Below are positions 60,618-64,000 of a stretch of DNA of 64,000 bases, one piece after another. Source of the stretch: Actinostola sp. cb2023. Taxonomy: Eukaryota > Cnidaria > Anthozoa > Actiniaria > Actinostolidae. Below the pieces are notes generated by a model. The model had not been told where the DNA came from. It was given only the letters and a program-made list of their open reading frames with translations, and searched no databases. The first letter of the stretch is position 1, and every line of letters starts with the position of its first letter. Location of the stretch: contig JAUJYZ010000077.1 of assembly GCA_033675265.1 (NCBI GenBank), positions 212,501 to 276,500 of the forward strand. The letters run 5' to 3'. The position numbers were made by a program, and so were the translations under genes.

Positions 60618-60712
60618 ATACGAAGATGCGTCGTGCAACTTTTAATTTCCTTAATCGTAAACACAAGATCTCCTCAACAAATCATAAATTGTAGTAAAAT
60701 ATTAAAATAGTT

Positions 60713-61045
60713 TGAAGGATTTCCCTCACAAATCGTCTGGTAATCTTGGTTGGAAAAGTGCGTAGTTCCCGCCACTTCTTAAACTCACAGACGCGTATGT
60801 ATGTATAATGTATAACTTTATTAAGATGAGTACATATACAATACCTCTTAGAATATGTGAAGTGCTCAAGGGACCATCACAACTGAGGCTAACCGACCCT
60901 ATTGTTAGGCATGACCATTGTCACTAAAGTCAATTATCAAATGTACTTAGCCATTCAGAATGGAATTGAAAATATTATTAGATATTTAACATTAGTATAT
61001 CAGTAAAACAGGCTATTCGTCACAAAACTTTCAAAACTAACAACC
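60713..61045. repeat. Direct repeat, right copy
   Basis: Match to 58664-59035. It starts 'tgaaggatttccctcacaaa' and ends 'aaaactaacaacca'. It has lost short segments relative to the left copy. Confidence 0.8.
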
Positions 61046-61146
61046 ATTCAAAACATAAACAAAAAATATTTTATCAAAACATAAAAGCAAATGGAAAACA
61101 ATTGGACCGGCTATTATATAAATATAATTATAAAATAACTATGATA

Positions 61147-61410
61147 TAACGCGCGCTCTGGTTGGCCAAAGGATGCGTATTCCGCGTGCTTTATGAGAGC
61201 ACACAGCACGCGCGCGCAGATATTCAAACATTTTGTAACGAACAAAATTGAAAACTTGCCTTAAAATCATAATTGTATTTTATAAAAGAAATAGAAAACT
61301 TGCCCGCTGTGCTATGCCCAGATTTATAGCACTTGGGGACTGATCAGAACACTCGAGAAGTGTTAAGAAGCACGACGCGTATGTGTTCTGATCAGTCCCC
61401 GCGTGCTCAG
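61147..61410. mobile_element. Dispersed repeat, 'cgcgctctg...ttggcc' family
   Basis: It matches 7761-7890 and then (61310-61410) the 'actgatcagaacactcgaga' / 'gttctgatcagtccccgcgt' segment seen at 9340-9420. The last part is itself an inverted repeat. Confidence 0.7.
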
Positions 61411-62684
61411 AGGAGGTTGAGCGAGGCCCGCAAGGGATTGTGGACCAAAAACTGATTTGTGCTCACTTGAGCTTGGTCGCGGTAGAGTGAGGATGTCTCA
61501 GTTCGTATATAATCAGGAGGGGTTAGTGGTCCCCTGGCACAATAACATCTGTTCTATTCACCCAGCCAGAAGTCTTCCCAGAAAAAAAATTCCCAGGAGA
61601 GAAAATATCAGAAATTTTTCCCAGGAGAGAGAATATTTTCTAACCAAAAAAACAACAAAACAAAACAAAAAAAGGACTTAAATAAGGTACTATTTATAAA
61701 ATAAAACAATTCCCAGGAACAAAAACATTTCCTATCCATATAACCTAATATATATTCTGTATATTTCATAATTTTATACAAATAATCAAATGCGAAACTC
61801 ATTTTAGATTTCCCAGGAAAGTACTGGTAGAACAGTTATTTCACAGAACAGATACCATTAACCCCTCCTGTATAATCGGCTCTCCCTTCTTCGCGTACCG
61901 TAAACCTTTATTGTAATCTGTGATAGTTTCGTTCTATCGTATAGCTTCGTTCTAACGTATAAAACTAGGAGTTATTTCTATTGAATTATTGTGTCCGGTA
62001 CGATCCTTTGGCTTTGCATAATGGTTGCCACAACTCATAACTGTGGAAACGTGTTGTGTTGATTTTCTTCAAACTTATCTACACTGTCACTGTGTAGATT
62101 TTCAGTTTGTACATAATTTCACTAGTCAAATCTTTGCCATTCATGACTTTGAAAGTAGTAGGCGGCCATGTCAGTTTTCCTCTCAAGCTTCGTGAACGAC
62201 GAATTGTTTTGTTTAGCGAGAAAGTCAGAGAACTGACTGAGAAAAGCTCTCCCTGTATTATTCAAGTAATCACTTGTTGTAACATCGAGGTAAGCAATGA
62301 TATTTTATCATATTATCTGACTTGTTTAAAACCATTAAAGCTTTTTAAAGCTTTAAAATAAAATACTCAATCAATCCTCTCGTGTTTTTTTTATTAAAGA
62401 TGCATAACTTCTCTAAATAGATCTGTCGAATATAAAGTTACTAGTCGTTTTGTCATTGAATTCATTCACTGTGTTTGCAGTAATAAGCTTACCTGTACTT
62501 TATACGATGCAATGTTTAGTGTTTCACACCTTACTGACCCTTTAAATTTTATACTTGTTTATACCATTTCAAATGACTCAATATTTGTTCCTTAGATGAC
62601 GTATATAGTTTTTGTTTATTGCATTCTAGGTTTTCTGGAATTCTCAGAAGCAATGTTTGCTCAGTATCTGGTAATTTGTTTTCC
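61411..62684. other. No gene supported
   Basis: It holds a 'ttcccaggagagaa' repeat around 61570-61635 and 61705-61815. A stretch near 62140-62291 ends in a good donor (gag/gtaagc) but has no coding motif I recognise. Confidence 0.45.
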
Positions 62685-63125
62685 AGGATAGCCAAAAAGC
62701 AGCGACACTGTTGGCACCTTGGGGGGTACTTGGTCTGGGTTTTGATAATAGGGGTGTCCTGCTGGGGTCCATAAACCCTGACCCTGTTCAAGACAGTCGG
62801 TAAAAAGTTGTCCCTATCTAAGACTCGAGGGAAATTCTCTACCCCATTTTAGACAGTTATTGACAACTTTTAAGTTAAAATTAAAATTAAATTAAATTAA
62901 AATTAAATTAAATTAAAATACTAGTTAGTAGTAATCCTGTATAGTAAGGCACTTTTTTTTCAAAAATCAAAATTTAATACCCTATCTAAGACTCTAAAAA
63001 CTGAAAATTACGATCCTTGTCAGAATTACAGACCCTATCCAAGACAATTTAGGGTGAAATGCATACCCTATCTAAGACCAAAAGCTCAAAAACCATACCC
63101 TATCCAGCGGCACAAACCCTTATAG
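62685..63125. repeat. Repeat with 'ccctatctaagac' units and (AATTA)n
   Basis: 'ccctatctaagac' or close variants occur about six times on the + strand, surrounding a (AATTAAA)n stretch at 62870-62925. Similar in style to 31041-31433. Confidence 0.65.
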
Positions 63126-63315
63126 CAAATATATGGGAGTACATAAAATATATACATGTACATGCACTTCTATACAAGATAACATTAAAATCACATTTGA
63201 TGAAAATGAAAATCATGTTTATTTTCTTCATCTATTCAGACTGTTGTTTCTGTAAAGGTATATAAATTATATTTACATACATAAAATAAATAATATTTAA
63301 TTATATATATTTAAT

Positions 63316-63583
63316 TACAGCGTTTTGCAAAAATTCTGTCGCGACCAAGTATATCAGTATATCACTATATACCCGAAGATTTATACTATCAAATGAATGT
63401 GAAAATAACGTTTGTGTGTAGACTGTATCGTATTCATGACTCTCCAATCCACGCTTGTACAGTCAACCATCTTGAAATGCGTGTACAGGTAGCGTGCGGG
63501 CATGCGGGACTCACACGGGTATATAGTGATATACTGATATACTTATATACTTGGTCGCGACAGAATTTTTGCAAAAGGCTGTA
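63316..63583. mobile_element. Tc1/mariner-like MITE, about 55-bp ends
   Basis: TACAGCGTTTTGCAAAAATT / CTGTCGCGACCAAGTATA / TCAGTATATCACTATATACC at the left is mirrored at the right (ggtatatagtgatatactga ... cttggtcgcgacagaatttt / tgcaaaaggctgta). TA borders. 268 bp, no transposase. Confidence 0.9.
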
Positions 63584-64000
63584 TACATATTATATACAGT
63601 GTATATAATTATAACAATAGGCTGCCAGTATATAGATTGAAAATTGGAACACCAATAACCATGCCACAAACGAGCAGGATCAATTTGATACAGGACGCGA
63701 CATCAATCAATGAATGATCTAGGTTTTGGAATATAAAATGACATTGGCGAACCACTTGCTAATTATTTTTCTATGTCCATTACACGAGGCTTGTACTGCA
63801 TTATGTACAATTGTGATGGACAATTTGTAGAGATTGTTATGCATAATTTTATGTACAGTATTAAAAGTTATATTTTAATATAACTTTTAGATCTTAGATT
63901 TCATATTATTAGTATTGACATACATTTTTAGTTCAATTTTTCTAGATAGGTGTCCCCAATTAGCATACTATTAAATGTAAGCTAACTAATTAAGACACAT
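63584..64000. other. No feature identified
   Basis: AT-rich. A small inverted repeat 'taaaagttatattttaatat' / 'aacttttag' lies at about 63861-63890. Confidence 0.6.

Noticed and set aside
62107..62361. 84-residue frame with a good internal splice donor (62291)
   Set aside because: The donor is attractive, but no acceptor, partner exon or recognisable protein motif is present.

Overview
This window is eukaryotic nuclear DNA, and almost certainly from an invertebrate animal. It is dominated by one large intron-rich gene, a non-muscle/smooth-type myosin II heavy chain, surrounded and interrupted by mobile-element fragments, foldback elements, microsatellites and minisatellites. A sponge, a cnidarian or another marine invertebrate would fit the repeat-rich DNA, the CAATCA/TCTGATTGG-rich MITE-like elements and the moderately divergent myosin. 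The species cannot be fixed by reading alone.

Layout. 1-2.6 kb: degenerate tandem repeats, foldback elements and retroelement tails. 2.64-4.77 kb: three phase-compatible exons that end an unrecognised single-pass membrane protein. Its penultimate exon is preceded by a 13-copy tandem array that repeats the 3' splice site and the start of that exon. 4.83-7.69 kb: a broken hAT DNA transposon (2.7 kb, ends visible) inserted in a poly-G tract inside an older short element. 7.7-16.9 kb: MITEs, a coding-looking terminal exon at about 9.45-9.77 kb, a 1.5-kb minisatellite, a long GAA array and two large inverted-repeat elements. 16.9-55.6 kb: the myosin gene on the + strand. 55.6-64 kb: no convincing gene; foldback elements, a 0.35-kb duplication and microsatellites.

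The myosin gene was assembled by hand as 38 coding exons, with reading phase preserved across every junction. The result is 5,898 nt including the stop, or 1,965 residues, which is the expected size for non-muscle myosin II. It has an SH3-like N-terminus, P-loop, switch I, switch II, the SH2/SH1 cysteines, two IQ motifs, a continuous coiled-coil rod and a short Arg/Gly-rich non-helical tail. Introns range from 65 bp to about 8.5 kb. The larger ones are filled with mobile and tandem repeats, several of which involve splice sites directly.

I found no multi-gene system that I would call new. The observations most worth a second look are splice-site sequences caught up in tandem duplication (3051-3865, 42126-42236, 45188-45250, 33626-36310), a proline-directed phosphorylation-type motif in myosin loop 1, an inverted pair of tRNA-like units, and matched filled and empty sites of MITE insertions.
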